Assembly: GCA_003988855.1 (NCBI GenBank)
Contig: QYAI01000021.1
Coordinates: 186,001-250,000 of the forward strand
DNA: 64,000 nt
Direction: 5' to 3'
Source: Arachnopeziza araneosa
Taxonomy: Eukaryota; Ascomycota; Leotiomycetes; Helotiales; Arachnopezizaceae
This document shows positions 11,411 to 21,656 of this stretch, piece after piece. The notes under the pieces are model-generated. The model saw only the letters and a program-made list of their open reading frames with translations. It was not told the DNA's origin and ran no database searches. The first letter of the stretch is position 1; every line of letters starts with the position of its first letter. The position numbers were made by a program, and so were the translations under genes.

Positions 11411-11480
11411 CCAGTCCAGTCCAGTCCAGTCCAGTCCAGTCAAGTCAAGTCAAGTCAAGTCAAGTCAGGTCACGTCAGGT
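11411..11480 (+). repeat. Tandem pentanucleotide array in the 5' UTR
   Basis: Fourteen consecutive 5-bp units: six CCAGT, then five CAAGT, then CAGGT, CACGT, CAGGT. The array ends 22 bp before the ATG of the ferritin-like gene, so it should be transcribed. Units differ at positions 2 and 3 only, which suggests two expansion events from one ancestor. Confidence 0.95.
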
Positions 11481-11502
11481 CTTCCAGCTTCCCACCATCA
11501 CT

Positions 11503-12546
11503 ATGCGTTTCTCTACCGTCTCTCCTCTTCTGACCGCCGGCCTGGCCATGGCAGCTCCCGTCACCGAGCGTGCTGGTCCATATGCCGTTGACTTCAACCC
11601 TCCACCCGGAGGAGACATCACCATCCTCAACTATGCTCTCACGCTCGAATTTCTGGAGCGCAAGTTCTACCGGGAAGGTCTTGCAAACTACACGCAAGCT
11701 CAGTTTGTGGCTGCCGGCTTCGCTGATCCTTTCTACGCCAACCTGAAGGAAGTTGCCTTTGACGAAGAGGTATGTGTTGTTGTTGTGAACTTGTTCTTCT
11801 TCCCCTCGGCCCACTAACCCATTTGACAGACCCACGTCTCCTTCCTCGCAGGCGCTCTCGGCGCAGCAGGTGTGCATGAGGCTACCTACGCCTTCCCCTC
11901 AACAGACGTCAAGTCCTTTGTCGCCCTCGCCTCCGTTCTGGAAGGCGTCGGAGTCTCGGCCTATCTCGGCGCTGCTGCTGCAATTGCAAACAAAGCCTAC
12001 CTGACCGTCGCCGGCTCCATCCTCACCGTTGAAGCCCGTCACTCTTCCTACATCCGCGCCGCCCTGAAGGAAGTCCCATTCCCCAAGCCTTTCGATACTC
12101 CCTTGGACTTCAACTCCGTCTTCTCCCTGGCCGCTCAATTCATCACAGGCTTCGCACCTGGTGACCCAGCCCTCCCATTCAAGGCTTTCCCTCCTCTCAC
12201 CATCCAACCTTCTCAGTATCCCTTCACTGAGGATACCTCCTCCGTCACCTTTTCCCATGCCTACAAGAATGCCCTCGCTGCCAAGTTGATCACCAGCTCC
12301 ACTAAGGTGTACGCTGTTTTCTACTCCGGCTTGGACACCTACTATACACCTGTCTACGTCACCCAGGGCAACAGTGGTGATTTCAAGACCGACAAAATCC
12401 CATCTGCCACCGGATCTTACACTGGTCTCCCTCCTGCTGGTCAGGTTTATGTCGTCCTTTCCACTGCCGACGGTGTTACAACCAAGGTCTCGGATGAGAA
12501 CGTCATCTCTGGCGTGGGCATCCTTGAGGTCCTTGTTAAGAGCTAG
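11503..12546 (+). CDS. Secreted ferritin-like (Rds1-type) stress protein
   Basis: Ferritin-like four-helix protein of the fungal Rds1 group; in S. pombe rds1 responds to stress and nutrient state. Exons 11503-11769 and 11830-12546 give 327 residues. A signal peptide is clear at 1-19 (MRFSTVSPLLTAGLAMAAP). The di-metal ligand pattern is visible: Glu49/Glu52 in LEFLERKFY, Glu88-x-x-His91 (DEETH, across the splice), Glu127 (LEGVG) and Glu157-x-x-His160 (EARH). That E, ExxH, E, ExxH arrangement supports a functional metal site, though metal binding is not proven. The C-terminal third (after about 240) is a beta-like extension rich in Thr/Ser/Gly. Bias to C-ending codons suggests high expression, in line with the TATA box. 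Upstream lies the pentamer array. Confidence 0.88.
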
Positions 12547-12685
12547 ATCTTGTACAAGACTAAGGATTTGTCTGTAAGAAGTGGACTAAAAGTAAAGATG
12601 AACGTCGTTGTAATGGCGATTGATATCACTCGTGATATGGGTTACAGGATATATTGTTTAATGTTTTAATAATAGTGTGCATCAC

Positions 12686-12707
12686 CCTACCTACCTACCT
12701 ACCTACC
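12686..12707 (+). repeat. (CTAC)n microsatellite
   Basis: Five perfect CTAC units plus partial flanks, about 145 bp past the stop of the ferritin-like gene. Confidence 0.9.
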
Positions 12708-12995
12708 TTCTTCAAATCTCGTGCTCTTGAATTGTTCGTGACTGTCTCTTGTTGAGTACTGCCTTTAGTTTCATACTCCGTGATAGGGCTGCTCGCTAAA
12801 CCCCCTGCTACTTAGATCTACGATCCTGATCATCCCAAGATGAAAAGCAGGGATCACAAACAAANCGACTCTCCCCTCTCAGTCCCAATCCTGCGGCTGC
12901 AGAGCACGATGATCCACAACCCCATTCCCATCATAACCGACACCTCTCCACCCCACCCCAGCGTGACATGAGCCATACCAAAACTCCCAACGACG

Positions 12996-13016
12996 CATCA
13001 TCATCATCATCATCAT
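12996..13016 (+). repeat. (CAT)7 microsatellite
   Basis: Seven perfect CAT units. Confidence 0.9.
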
Positions 13017-13205
13017 CCACTCACTCGCCACCAGACTTAAAATCGCCCACGATCATCCAACGCCTCCACCTCTCGCACGTGGGGTTTCCGTGTGTGATGC
13101 AATCCCGTGAAGCGCGTGCTGCATCCAGATCGCCTGTTTCTCGTGCGGAGGCAGTGGGCATCTGGTGGTGTTTGTATCGTGTGTTTGTATCGTGTGTTTG
13201 TATTG

Positions 13206-13270
13206 TTGTGCTGTGTTGTGCTGTGTTGTGCTGTGTTGTGCTGTGTTGTGTTGTGTTGTGTTGTGTTGTG
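13206..13270 (+). repeat. (TTGTG/CTGTG)13 pentamer array
   Basis: Thirteen 5-bp units. The first part alternates TTGTG and CTGTG, so it also reads as a 10-bp repeat, and the last five units are pure TTGTG. It is preceded by a doubled GTGTTTGTATC-like element. Confidence 0.95.
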
Positions 13271-13310
13271 TAATGATGCTGAAGAATCGTCGATGCGGCG
13301 CCTTGGCTGG

Positions 13311-13340
13311 GCTGGCTTGGCTTGGCTTGGCTTGGCTTCG
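13311..13340 (+). repeat. (CTTGG)n pentamer array
   Basis: Four perfect CTTGG units flanked by near-units (GCTGG, CTTCG). Confidence 0.9.
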
Positions 13341-13773
13341 GGATCTGTGGGCTCTTTTTCCAGGGGGTGGGGAACGGGTAGGGGTATGGAGATGGGGATG
13401 GGTTTGAGCGTCGATGATAAGATGAGATGGGTGTCTTCGGGCGGTTTATGGGACCGCGGTTAGGCTACGGCTGGTTTGTTCTCGGGAGCTGGGGCTGAGC
13501 ATGGGAGGTGAGTTATCTCTTGTAGGTCATTAAATTCAAGGGTCCTAGGATAGATCACGCAATAGAAACAGCCAGCTAGATTTAAAACGCGGTTTTACAA
13601 GTCAAACATAGCGTTTTGATGCTCTTTTCATCTAGTTCAATCATTGAATCTCTCATATTATACAGAATCGCTCCCTGACATTCCAAAGGCCATCGAACAA
13701 TTAACCTTGATACCTCACGCAACACTACCGGAACCATCAGACGCCAACGCAATGCATTTTCTCCTTGATCCTT

Positions 13774-14847
13774 TCAATTCACACGTGTAAGTGCCCACAT
13801 GAAAAGTAGTTGGACTGGGTACGAGTAGATGAACAGAAACTGTGTCCGCCTACTTTTCTGTGCCCGGGCTATATGCATCGTTCCTCCAGCATCGTTGGAG
13901 TTTTCGGGTAACAAAACGTACTTGAGTGATCGCAGCTAGGCATTATTAGTGATATGTGGATTAAAATACTAAGGGTACGCTCACCAGAAATAATGCGTTT
14001 GCAAGAAATGTATACGCGAATATTGTCCACCCAATCCAACCGCCGGTACCTGCGCCTTTATTCAAAATCCCGCTCATAAGAAGTGTAACGATGGCTCCGA
14101 CAAACTTGTATCCAGAATAAGCTACGAGGTCTAATAACTGCGACTCGTTCGAGATTGAGAGAAGGTAACACCCAAGTTTAAGGAGTGCGATCTCTATCAC
14201 AACAATAAAGAAGGCGAATGTCGAGTTGTAACCTAGTAATTCGGGCTGAAATGCGCCGTGAAGACTTGTGATGATTGTAGAGAGGAGGATGTAGGTCACC
14301 AGTGCCATCAGAGGAATGTACATGTCTGGACTATTCAAGTCATCTCTTGGAGGTAGAAACCATCCTTCCTGTCCATTTGGACCGACGGATTGCTTCCGAG
14401 ACCAAGGCTTATGCCTCCAAGGAAATAGAACTAGGAATAATTTGTTGATCACATATCCATTCGAGACATTGAAGTAGTGCTTGAGCGCTGAGACGTTAAC
14501 GTATCGATTAAACTATTCCCATGTCAGTCTTTACTCTGCTTACTCTATATTCTCAGGCTCACATTTTGCTCCATATACTCTGTCCCATGCTTCAAAGCCG
14601 TCTGCCCAACTTGGAATCCCATTTGCGCCGTCGGATCTGAAATGAAATTCCCATATGGACCGAAGGCACCGGCTCCCTGTGGAGCTTGTGGCTGGTATGG
14701 ATTCCCATATCCTTGTTGATGCGGTTGCTGCGGTACAGGAGGTGGTGGTGATCTCAGCTGAGGGACTGTAGAGACATGTTGCGGAACGGGGTGATGGAGA
14801 GGAGGAGAGTTGGCCGGCACTGGGTTACCGTAAGTCGGGCGGTGCAT
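13774..14847 (-). CDS. YIF1: ER-Golgi transport protein Yif1
   Basis: Yif1 with Yip1 and Rab GTPases acts in COPII vesicle transport between ER and Golgi. Minus-strand exons 14563-14847, 13985-14512 and 13774-13935 join in phase to 324 residues. The N-terminal ~75 residues are Pro/Gln/Tyr-rich and cytosolic (PVPQHVSTVPQLRSPPPPVP). Next is the Yif1 hallmark MGFQVGQTALKHGTEYMEQN|FNRYVNVSALKHYF. Five hydrophobic segments follow, for example YIPLMALVTYILLSTIITSL and FAFFIVVIEIALLKLGCYLL, the last being FLFIYSYPVQLLFMWAL near the C-terminus. An in-frame upstream ATG at 14979 would add 44 residues without family similarity, so MHRPTYG at 14847 was chosen. Shares a short divergent promoter with the SRP receptor gene. 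Confidence 0.9.
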
Positions 14848-15111
14848 GTTTGTGGATGACAAGCTGTCGAGAGATTTCTGGGTCCCTGGGTGAAGTTGTT
14901 CAGGCGCACAGGAGATGTGGGAGGTGGGAAGTGCTTCGAGGCACCGCAATTTGAGCCAGATATCTTTCTTGCGATTCACAGCTCCTGATTAGTCGAAGGC
15001 GGCCGCCGGATCGGCGTTTCTTTCTTCCGGGCAATGATATCGTCGCCCTCAAAGTATTGCGACAAGGACAACGCCACATCTTGTAGAACTCCCAGCAACT
15101 ATTCTTTCAAG
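14848..15111. promoter_or_regulatory. Divergent promoter YIF1 / SRP receptor alpha
   Basis: Only 264 bp separate the two start codons, so both genes must be driven from this stretch. Both products act in early secretion, which makes co-regulation plausible but unproven. Confidence 0.55.
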
Positions 15112-17329
15112 ATGTTGGACAGCTTTGAGATTCTGACTACCTCTGGTGTTGTGATTTGGTCCAAATCATATGCGCCCACGAGCCCTTCCATCATCAACAG
15201 TCTAATAACGAATGTGTTCATTGAGGAGCGAACACTTCCTGGCGCGGGGATCGCAGACGATATTTCTGCTGCTAACAATCCACCATACAAATACGATCAA
15301 CACACTTGCAAATGGACAACCGTTAAAGAGCTCGGATTGATCTTTGTTGTAGGTTCAGGCAGCGAGCAATGTGCTCTTGTGGAAGCTTAAGAGAAATGAA
15401 TTAACAAATCTCAGGCAGTGTATCGTTCTCTTCTTCATCTCTCATGGATTGACAAACTCGTCGATAATATAAGGACAATCTTTGTGGACCTGTATGGAGA
15501 TCAGTTGAAGAAACCACACACTACACTTGTGGAATGCCACTTCGACGAATATTTTGACCAACAAATCCGAGAGCTTGAGAAGACGGCGCTAAATACAGAT
15601 TCCCAAGTTGCAGGATCCAGTGCTCTACTTGAAGAAGCTCCCCCTTCAATAACTGGGAATCCAGACGAGCCACCTCCACTTCCTGGTATATTATCCAGAG
15701 GTTAGTAGTAGATATATAAGTTGAGACGTCTTGCTGACTTCGTGTAGGACAGTCCAAGAATAACTACAAGGATCTTACTTCAAACGAATCTACACCTATT
15801 CCCACACCTGATACTTCACGCCCTAGTACTCCAGCTGGCCACTTGTTGACAGGGAAAGGTGGGCCAGGGGGGAAAGGATCTAGGAGAGCACGCAAAGCTG
15901 CAAATGTAAATACGCCATCAGCATACGCTTCATCTGGCGACGAATCGTTCTCCAAGAAGGCCCGCAGTGCCAAACCTGCTGCGCCTAAAAAGGGTAGGAA
16001 ATGGGATGCAGATGGTTTGGCAGATGAGGATAGTGATACGCCGCTCGATTACTCTGCACCTGCGAACGGCGCCACTTCCGAAGAGGATGAGCCAAAGGAG
16101 CGGCCAGGAGCGGTGGAGGTGGTTGACCAGACGTCTTGGGGCTCAAAGACTGGAAAAGGACAGTTTGTTTTGAAAGATCTGGATGACCAGGTCAATTCTA
16201 TACTAGCATCGGCCAATGCGAAGAAAGCAGATACTGCAGCAGCATCTTCTGGGATAGTGGGATCGAGTCTTAGCGCGATAGGAGGCCTCTTCCGAAATGT
16301 CGTAGGAGGTAAAACTTTGACCAAGGAGGATTTGGACAAAGCCATGAAGGGAATGGAAGAGCATTTACTGAAGAAGAACGTTGCACGAGAAGCAGCCATT
16401 CGTCTTTGTGAAGGCGTGGAAAGAGAATTAATAGGAGTAAAGACTGCCAATTTTGAGAGTCAGTATATCATTATATCACTGAGACCAACCTAACGATTTC
16501 AAGGTGTTCAAGCGAAGATAAAGACGGCCATGGAATCATCATTGCAGAAGATTCTTACACCTACTTCATCTCTCGATCTTCTTCGAGAAATAGATGCCGT
16601 TGCATCGCCATCGGCCTTGTCACTCCAAAAGCCACGCCCATACGTTATTTCGATAGTAGGCGTGAACGGCGTTGGAAAGTCTACTAACCTTTCCAAGATA
16701 TGTTTCTTTCTTTTACAGAACAAGTATAAAGTCCTCATTGTAGCTTGTGATACGTTTAGATCGGGCGCAGTGGAACAACTAGCAGTCCATGTGAAGAACT
16801 TAAAGGAACTCACGGATAGAGAAGGAGGTGTAGTAGAGTTATATCAAAAAGGTTACGGAAAAGATGCTGCGAATGTAGCCAAAGATGCAGTAACCTTTGC
16901 AGCGCAAGAAGGTTATGATGTTGTTCTGATCGACACAGCCGGCCGTCGGCACAATGATCAACGTCTCATGTCTTCTCTTGAGAAGTTTGCCAAATTCGCT
17001 AACCCAGATAAGATTTTGATGGTTGGAGAAGTAAGTCCTGTCCCTTCTCAGGTTTACTGCAGCTCCTTACTTTTGTTCAACAGGCTCTTGTTGGAACCGA
17101 TTCAGTTGCACAAGCGCGAAACTTTAATGCAGCATTTGGTAGTGGCCGATCACTGGATGGCTTTATCATCTCGAAATGCGATACTGTTGGAGACATGGTT
17201 GGGACATTGGTCAGTATGGTCCATGCTACCAACGTGCCGGTGCTGTTTGTGGGCGTCGGGCAACATTATAGTGATCTCAGAAATCTATCCGTGAAATGGG
17301 CAGTAGAGAAGCTATTGAGTAGTAACTAA
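15112..17329 (+). CDS. SRP101: Signal recognition particle receptor subunit alpha
   Basis: GTPase on the ER membrane that receives SRP-ribosome complexes. Exons 15112-15348, 15415-15700, 15748-16458, 16504-17030 and 17084-17329 join in phase to 668 residues. The N-terminal SRX longin-like domain (MLDSFEILTTSGVVIWSKS...) binds the beta subunit. A charged, Ser/Pro/Lys-rich linker follows. Next is the N helical bundle (TLTKEDLDKAMKGMEEHLL) and the G domain: GVNGVGKST (G1), DTFRSGAVEQL, DTAGRRHND (G3), SKCD (G4), and the closing LFVGVGQHYSDLRNLS. The last exon is out of frame with exon 4 in the raw sequence and is recovered by removing 17031-17083. All GTPase motifs are intact. Confidence 0.94.
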
Positions 17330-17470
17330 GAAGACACTTATTGATGCTAATACCAGCCTCTCTTTCTTGTGAGATAAGTGACATTTTCATGATTTGTTAA
17401 GTTATGAAATGAAAGCGTGGAAGAAACCTCTCAGTGAGAAGGCTACGCTCTACGGAGAGCAGTAGCAGCT

Positions 17471-18182
17471 AAAGAGCCCAGGCACCGTAGCCGCCACGTA
17501 ATGCAACAAACCTTTTGGATATGCAAACTTAGTATCTCAATCTGGACATTCAAGTAGTGCATACTGTAGAGGCGAAGAGCAGGGGTCACAGCATGAGCAG
17601 AAGTAAATAAACGAGACCACCGAGACCGAGCACCGAGCACCGAGACCGACAGCATCGCGAAATGCAACAAAACTTTCTAGTGTACCAATCTGTGGTATCC
17701 ATTCTTCCAAAGTGGATTTACTAAACCTGGCCGAGGAAATCGAACGAGGAGCACCGAGACCGACGGCACCGCGAAATGCAACAAAACTCTGTGGGTGACG
17801 ACAGAGGACCGTCGAGAAGCGAGAGCTCTTGGGCAGCAGCAGGAGGTGGATATTGAGATATGGACACGAGGGAGCACCAAGACTACGGACACTGCGAAGT
17901 GCAACAAAATGATTCATTCCAGGTTAAACGTCGATAATCAATGTAGCGAAGATAGAAAAGATATTTACTTAATTCAGCAGGAGGTGAATATTAGGTAGGG
18001 CATTTGCGAGGAGCACCTAGACCCCAAGCACCGCGAAGTGCAACAAAATAAATCAGTCCAGGTTGAATGTCGATGATCCAATGTTGGCGAAGATGAGGAG
18101 CACCCAGACCCCAGACACCGCGAAGTGCAACAAAATACCAGTTGCAGTTTCGATGCCACAACTCCAATGTCGACCACGATGA
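17471..18182 (-). repeat. Six-copy degenerate 41-bp repeat (FVALRG motif repeat)
   Basis: A 41-bp core starting GGAGCACC and ending GCAACAAAA recurs at about 17471 (weak), 17634, 17747, 17870, 18009 and 18096. The last three copies also share a flank downstream on + that includes a CCAATGT-like segment. Core-to-core distances are about 161, 114, 123, 139 and 87 bp. Read on the minus strand, every copy starts with FVA[LF]R. The five good copies continue to give variants of FVALRGAVGLGAP, and the weak copy gives FVALRGGYGAWAL before a stop. It may be a non-coding repeat or the remains of a repeat-protein gene. It does not match a mobile element I know. Confidence 0.85.
17537..17917 (-). pseudogene. 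Possible small repeat-protein ORF or gene remnant, 126 aa
   Basis: An ATG-initiated minus-strand frame of 126 codons holds three copies of the FVA[LF]R-x(5)-LGA motif in one frame, at about residues 4, 45 and 83. Between them lie unrelated linkers (for example STLEEWIPQIGTLE). Two further copies lie upstream on the minus strand (18009-18136) but the step of 139 bp breaks the frame, as does the step to the degenerate copy near 17471. This fits either a decayed gene or chance openness of a repeat. No known family was recognised. Confidence 0.25.
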
Positions 18183-18653
18183 ATATCAACATAGCTGACT
18201 ATCTTTCTGATTACTATGTATACCTGATGGTATCGTCATTTCTTTCCCAATGAACCTTTCTAGCTATTATTATTACCTAGTTATTGATCCTTCATTGCTA
18301 AAAAGGAAACGCTGGCCCAGCTCATGGAACTTGTCTGCTCCTGCAGATGCTTGCCTCAGGAGGGTTGAGAAATTGCTGCTCCTGAAACATTAGATGATGG
18401 GATTTATTGCTTATGTAGATATCTGATCCAGCACGTAATCGCCATCGGGGGATTTTTTCTGGGATTATGGCAAAACTTAAAGCTACAAACTCGAATATCT
18501 TTTCCCTCCAAGAGCTTCTCAGCAGGAGTTCGGTGTCAAATTATAGAATACAATATACTGCCAAAATACAAACTCCATCTTACAAGCCAGTGCGCACACT
18601 TCTCTATAAACCTCTCCTGATGGTGAATCTCTTATATCTTACTTCCCCAAGCT

Positions 18654-20299
18654 TTATTTGTAATCACAATCTTGTACCCAGCTTGATTTTGATTCACACG
18701 GCTCGCGACTCTCAAAAAGCGCCTGTAAACCGAAATCTTCGGACTCCATCCACGCTGTTCTATCCCGGCCTCTAAGGCAACGACAACCACTAGTGAAATA
18801 CAAGCACGAACACTCACCCTGATACTTACTATCCTCAAAAATAAGATCCAGCTCATGAACCACTTCCAAATGAGGAGAGTTATAGATCTTGGATTCAAGA
18901 GAGATATCGTATGCATGGTGCCGCCTATTTATGTCCCAATGAGGATAGTTATAGAGCTTGGATTCAGGATAGATATCGTGTGTATATCCCCGCCCATTTA
19001 TATCATAGGCAGATACTGTACTGGAGTCTACCACGATGTCAATACCCCTTGCTTGACAAAACGTTGAAATAAATTTCGACACCGTCGTAAGTAGAGATGC
19101 TTTTACCACGACTGGATGGTAGTTTCGCGATGTTATTGTCACCACCTGTCTTCGAGCATCCCTCAATTGATTGTATTCCCGCTTGCGCTCAAGAAATCTA
19201 AGCCTCTGCTGATTGGTGGTGATTATTTTAAAATGCAATTCGGTTTTCATCCATCTTGGTAGATCGCCTGGGTCTGACTCATAATGTTCCCAAAGAGAGG
19301 AGTAGGGGTATTGCGTCCACAGCCAGTCCGATGGTCCCCATAAATTTGAGAAACCTTGCCAGCCCTCGAATCCAGAAAATGACCGTGCAAAAGTAGGGTG
19401 AATTCTAGCAGCATCTTCCGAAGAATGATAATCTAGGCTGTCACTACATTCTGATTGTTCAAGGAAAACAAGATCTGTATGGTCGTCGTTCTTGTGTAGT
19501 GGTTCTGCTATTGTCAGACTCCGCACATTGCCAAAGTATTTTGAGACGAAAGCAATCCAAGTCTCAGGCTCTTCTTCAAAGGCGTAACTCCCATTGTATA
19601 ACGCAACGTTCTGGACTTTCTTAACATCATCACCGAGTGAATGTGGTCGGAAAGAGAAATCAAGAGAGCTAAGGTTGTATCCACTGAGCTTAAATCCCCA
19701 ATCCACTACCAGTACCAGTAAGTTAGCATTTATTTTATAATAGGAAGTTCGAAGGGTGAAAGGGATTTCTACTAATAAATTCCCCAGGAGTAGATGACTG
19801 CAGATGCTCAATTGTAGCAGAACAAAGAAGAACCCCAAAAAAAGAGGCTCTTACAATACAGGATGTCAAACTCAAAGTTGAACCAGGTAGATGGAGGGGC
19901 AAAATCAGATCCAAATGACTTTGTGTATATCTTCTTCGCGAGAAGATACGACTCTTTGCAAACAAGAAATAGGGGTGGTATGCTTCGTGATGCATATTTG
20001 TAAGGCGGATCAGGTCCTTGACCTTTTCGAGCAGCCTCAGATTGATGATCAAGATCAAAGAAGCCCATGCTTTCAGGACCAAAAATTGACGTTTCCGACC
20101 ATACCCTCGAACATGTGTGTCGTTCCTCGTGGACCTTCTCGAGGTACACGATTCGTGGGGTTACACCCAGCCGCCATATCATCTCTCGTACCTCTGGTGG
20201 CAGAAAAGAGAATTGAGGAAAAGTTGTTGCTTCTATTGGTATTGCTTCAGGAGACCCGCTCCTAGACATTTCTAGTACAATAGGGGTTAATCGAGACAT
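18654..20299 (-). CDS. 2EXR-domain fungal protein
   Basis: Fungal protein of unknown function with an N-terminal 2EXR-type domain, a family expanded in filamentous ascomycetes. Minus-strand exons 19855-20299 and 18654-19771 join in phase to about 520 residues. The signature FPQFSFLPPEVREMIWRLG is followed by PRIVYLEK and then by SIPPLFLVCKESYLLAKKIY. The middle (DVKKVQNVALYNG, WIAFVSKYFGNVRSLTI) also fits the family. The C-terminal part contains a 23-residue tandem duplication (DIYPESKLYNYPHWD / DISLESKIYNSPHLE). A second in-frame Met lies ten residues after the chosen one. The last exon may hold a further intron at about 18770-18816 (GTGAGT...TTAG) that would shift the C-terminus into another frame ending at 18632. 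Confidence 0.7.
18870..19007 (-). repeat. Two-copy 69-bp tandem duplication inside the 2EXR gene
   Basis: Copies at 18870-18938 and 18939-19007 share most positions (both start ATGAGGA.AGTTATAGA on +). The period of 69 bp equals 23 codons, so the reading frame is kept. Divergence is moderate, so the duplication is not recent. Confidence 0.9.
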
Positions 20300-21656
20300 A
20301 GAATAGCGATTCAGCTCTGAGATTGACGATACGAATGAAATGTTTGCTGGTAAGGTCAGAGCTGGTAGTATGTTAGAAAGTTTGACAGAGCTCACAATGA
20401 GTAGCTTGAACCTCACCTGAACGAAGAATTCTAGTAACAACGGCGAAACGTAGATTCGCAGCGAAATTCGAAGACGTGAAGACGCGGCAGACATTCCGCA
20501 TCGAATGACACACGTGATAGCGCGCCACACCTAATTTAACATTAACAAAACTTTTCGACGACACCTACCATAGTCTATAACCTAAAAGGAAAGCAAGCTT
20601 TCCAATGATATTTAGGAGGGAGTTGAGACAAAAGCCGTTAGAGATATGAGGGCGAAAGAGTTCGAGATCGTGAGTATTAGTTGTTTACTTCAAGGGGTTT
20701 CTCGCTAACACAATCCTCAGGAAGGGGGCAACCAACTACTACAGTATTTTAGCAGTATTTAGAAAGCGAAGAGGATGGAGAATGCCTTGAATGGCTTCTG
20801 TGGTCGTCTCGACTTTTCTGGCAATTCTTTTTCCTATGCACAACAATAAGTAGAGAAGTCCCATATCAACCTTCAAGAATAGAGTCACAAAATAACACCC
20901 GCATGCTCATATAAAATTAACAAAGCTCTGGATTTCTATATCTCAAATCCTGCAGCAGCTTGGTCATCCAATCATTTCCTCATCTCTTGATTCTTTTCTG
21001 AGTCTTCCCTAGCTCCTTGCCTCTCAACCTCGCCTACTCCATAGGGAGAGATAAATTACCTCATCAGCGAACGCCTACACCCAATACTGTCTTAATAATC
21101 AAATTCATATTCTCCTTTTATCTTTTTTTGGAATCAAAGAAATCAGAAACAAATCCTCTTCCTAATTGGTTCTACCATACTTGATGGTCGCTGAGATGAT
21201 GAGATTGGAAATACATAGGTTCAGCTTCTATTTCTACAACTTAATTCTCAGATACTGTGTTGCTCAGACTATTATGATATCCTTGATGACTTCAAGGAGG
21301 AATATATGTGCTACTTATGGAATCTTCTCTTATTGACTCAGGTGTGGTGTATAAAATGCTCAAATTGACGCCTGATATCCCACTTTGCTCCTAACCCATA
21401 TTGGCTTGGAAAATTTGTGGATACTCAAAATGCTGTTTAATATTGACGGTATCAAGTTTTCCAATTTTGCTGATTACCATTGATGTTTTTCCAGATTTAT
21501 CCACCTATATTTGGGTTAATCTTGTCGTAAGTGCCGTAGCTGTTGGCTATATATTGAACGCTTCTACCCAGAAGGTTCAACTTATTTGAAAATACTAATA
21601 AGCGTTGCTCAAGATAATTCGGCTCAAATTTGGTACATCGTTTAAGTTACATTCAA
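20300..21656. other. Gene-free AT-rich region
   Basis: Upstream region of the 2EXR gene (-) and of the hydrolase (+). Sequence at about 20350-20410, read on minus, has a plausible 5' UTR intron for the 2EXR gene (GTGAGG...ACCAG). Otherwise nothing recognisable; the short ORFs lack ATG starts or protein character. Confidence 0.5.

Larger units (their letters stand above)
10434..11502. other. Intergenic region and promoter of the ferritin-like gene
   Basis: Tandem-orientation gap between two + genes. It holds a TATA box near 11337 and the pentamer array of the 5' UTR. The ORF crossing 10925-11533 is a frame accident that runs into the repeat. Confidence 0.5.
12547..13773. other. Convergent intergenic region rich in microsatellites
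   Basis: Lies between the stop codons of the ferritin-like gene (+) and YIF1 (-). ORFs at 12968-13463 are low-complexity artefacts of the repeats. One ambiguous base is at 12865. Separate repeat tracts are listed on their own. Confidence 0.6.
17330..18653. other. Gene-poor convergent region with degenerate repeats
   Basis: Between the stop codons of the SRP receptor (+) and the 2EXR gene (-). The left half is occupied by six copies of a 41-bp element; the right half (18190-18653) shows nothing recognisable. Confidence 0.6.

Noticed and set aside
10925..11533. 202-codon + strand ORF running into the pentamer array
   Set aside because: It crosses the TATA box and leader of the ferritin-like gene, and its end is only a translation of the CCAGT/CAAGT units.
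12968..13463. Overlapping + strand ORFs with Cys/Val-rich repeats
   Set aside because: They are translations of the CAT, TTGTG/CTGTG and CTTGG microsatellites and lie between two convergent genes.
14848..14979. N-terminal extension of YIF1 from the ATG at 14979
   Set aside because: The 44 added residues have no family similarity and would occupy most of the divergent promoter; MHRPTYG fits other fungal Yif1 starts.
17471..18182. CRISPR-like array reading of the 41-bp repeats
   Set aside because: Spacers vary from about 46 to 120 bp, repeats are degenerate, spacers are partly homologous to each other, and the host is a eukaryote.
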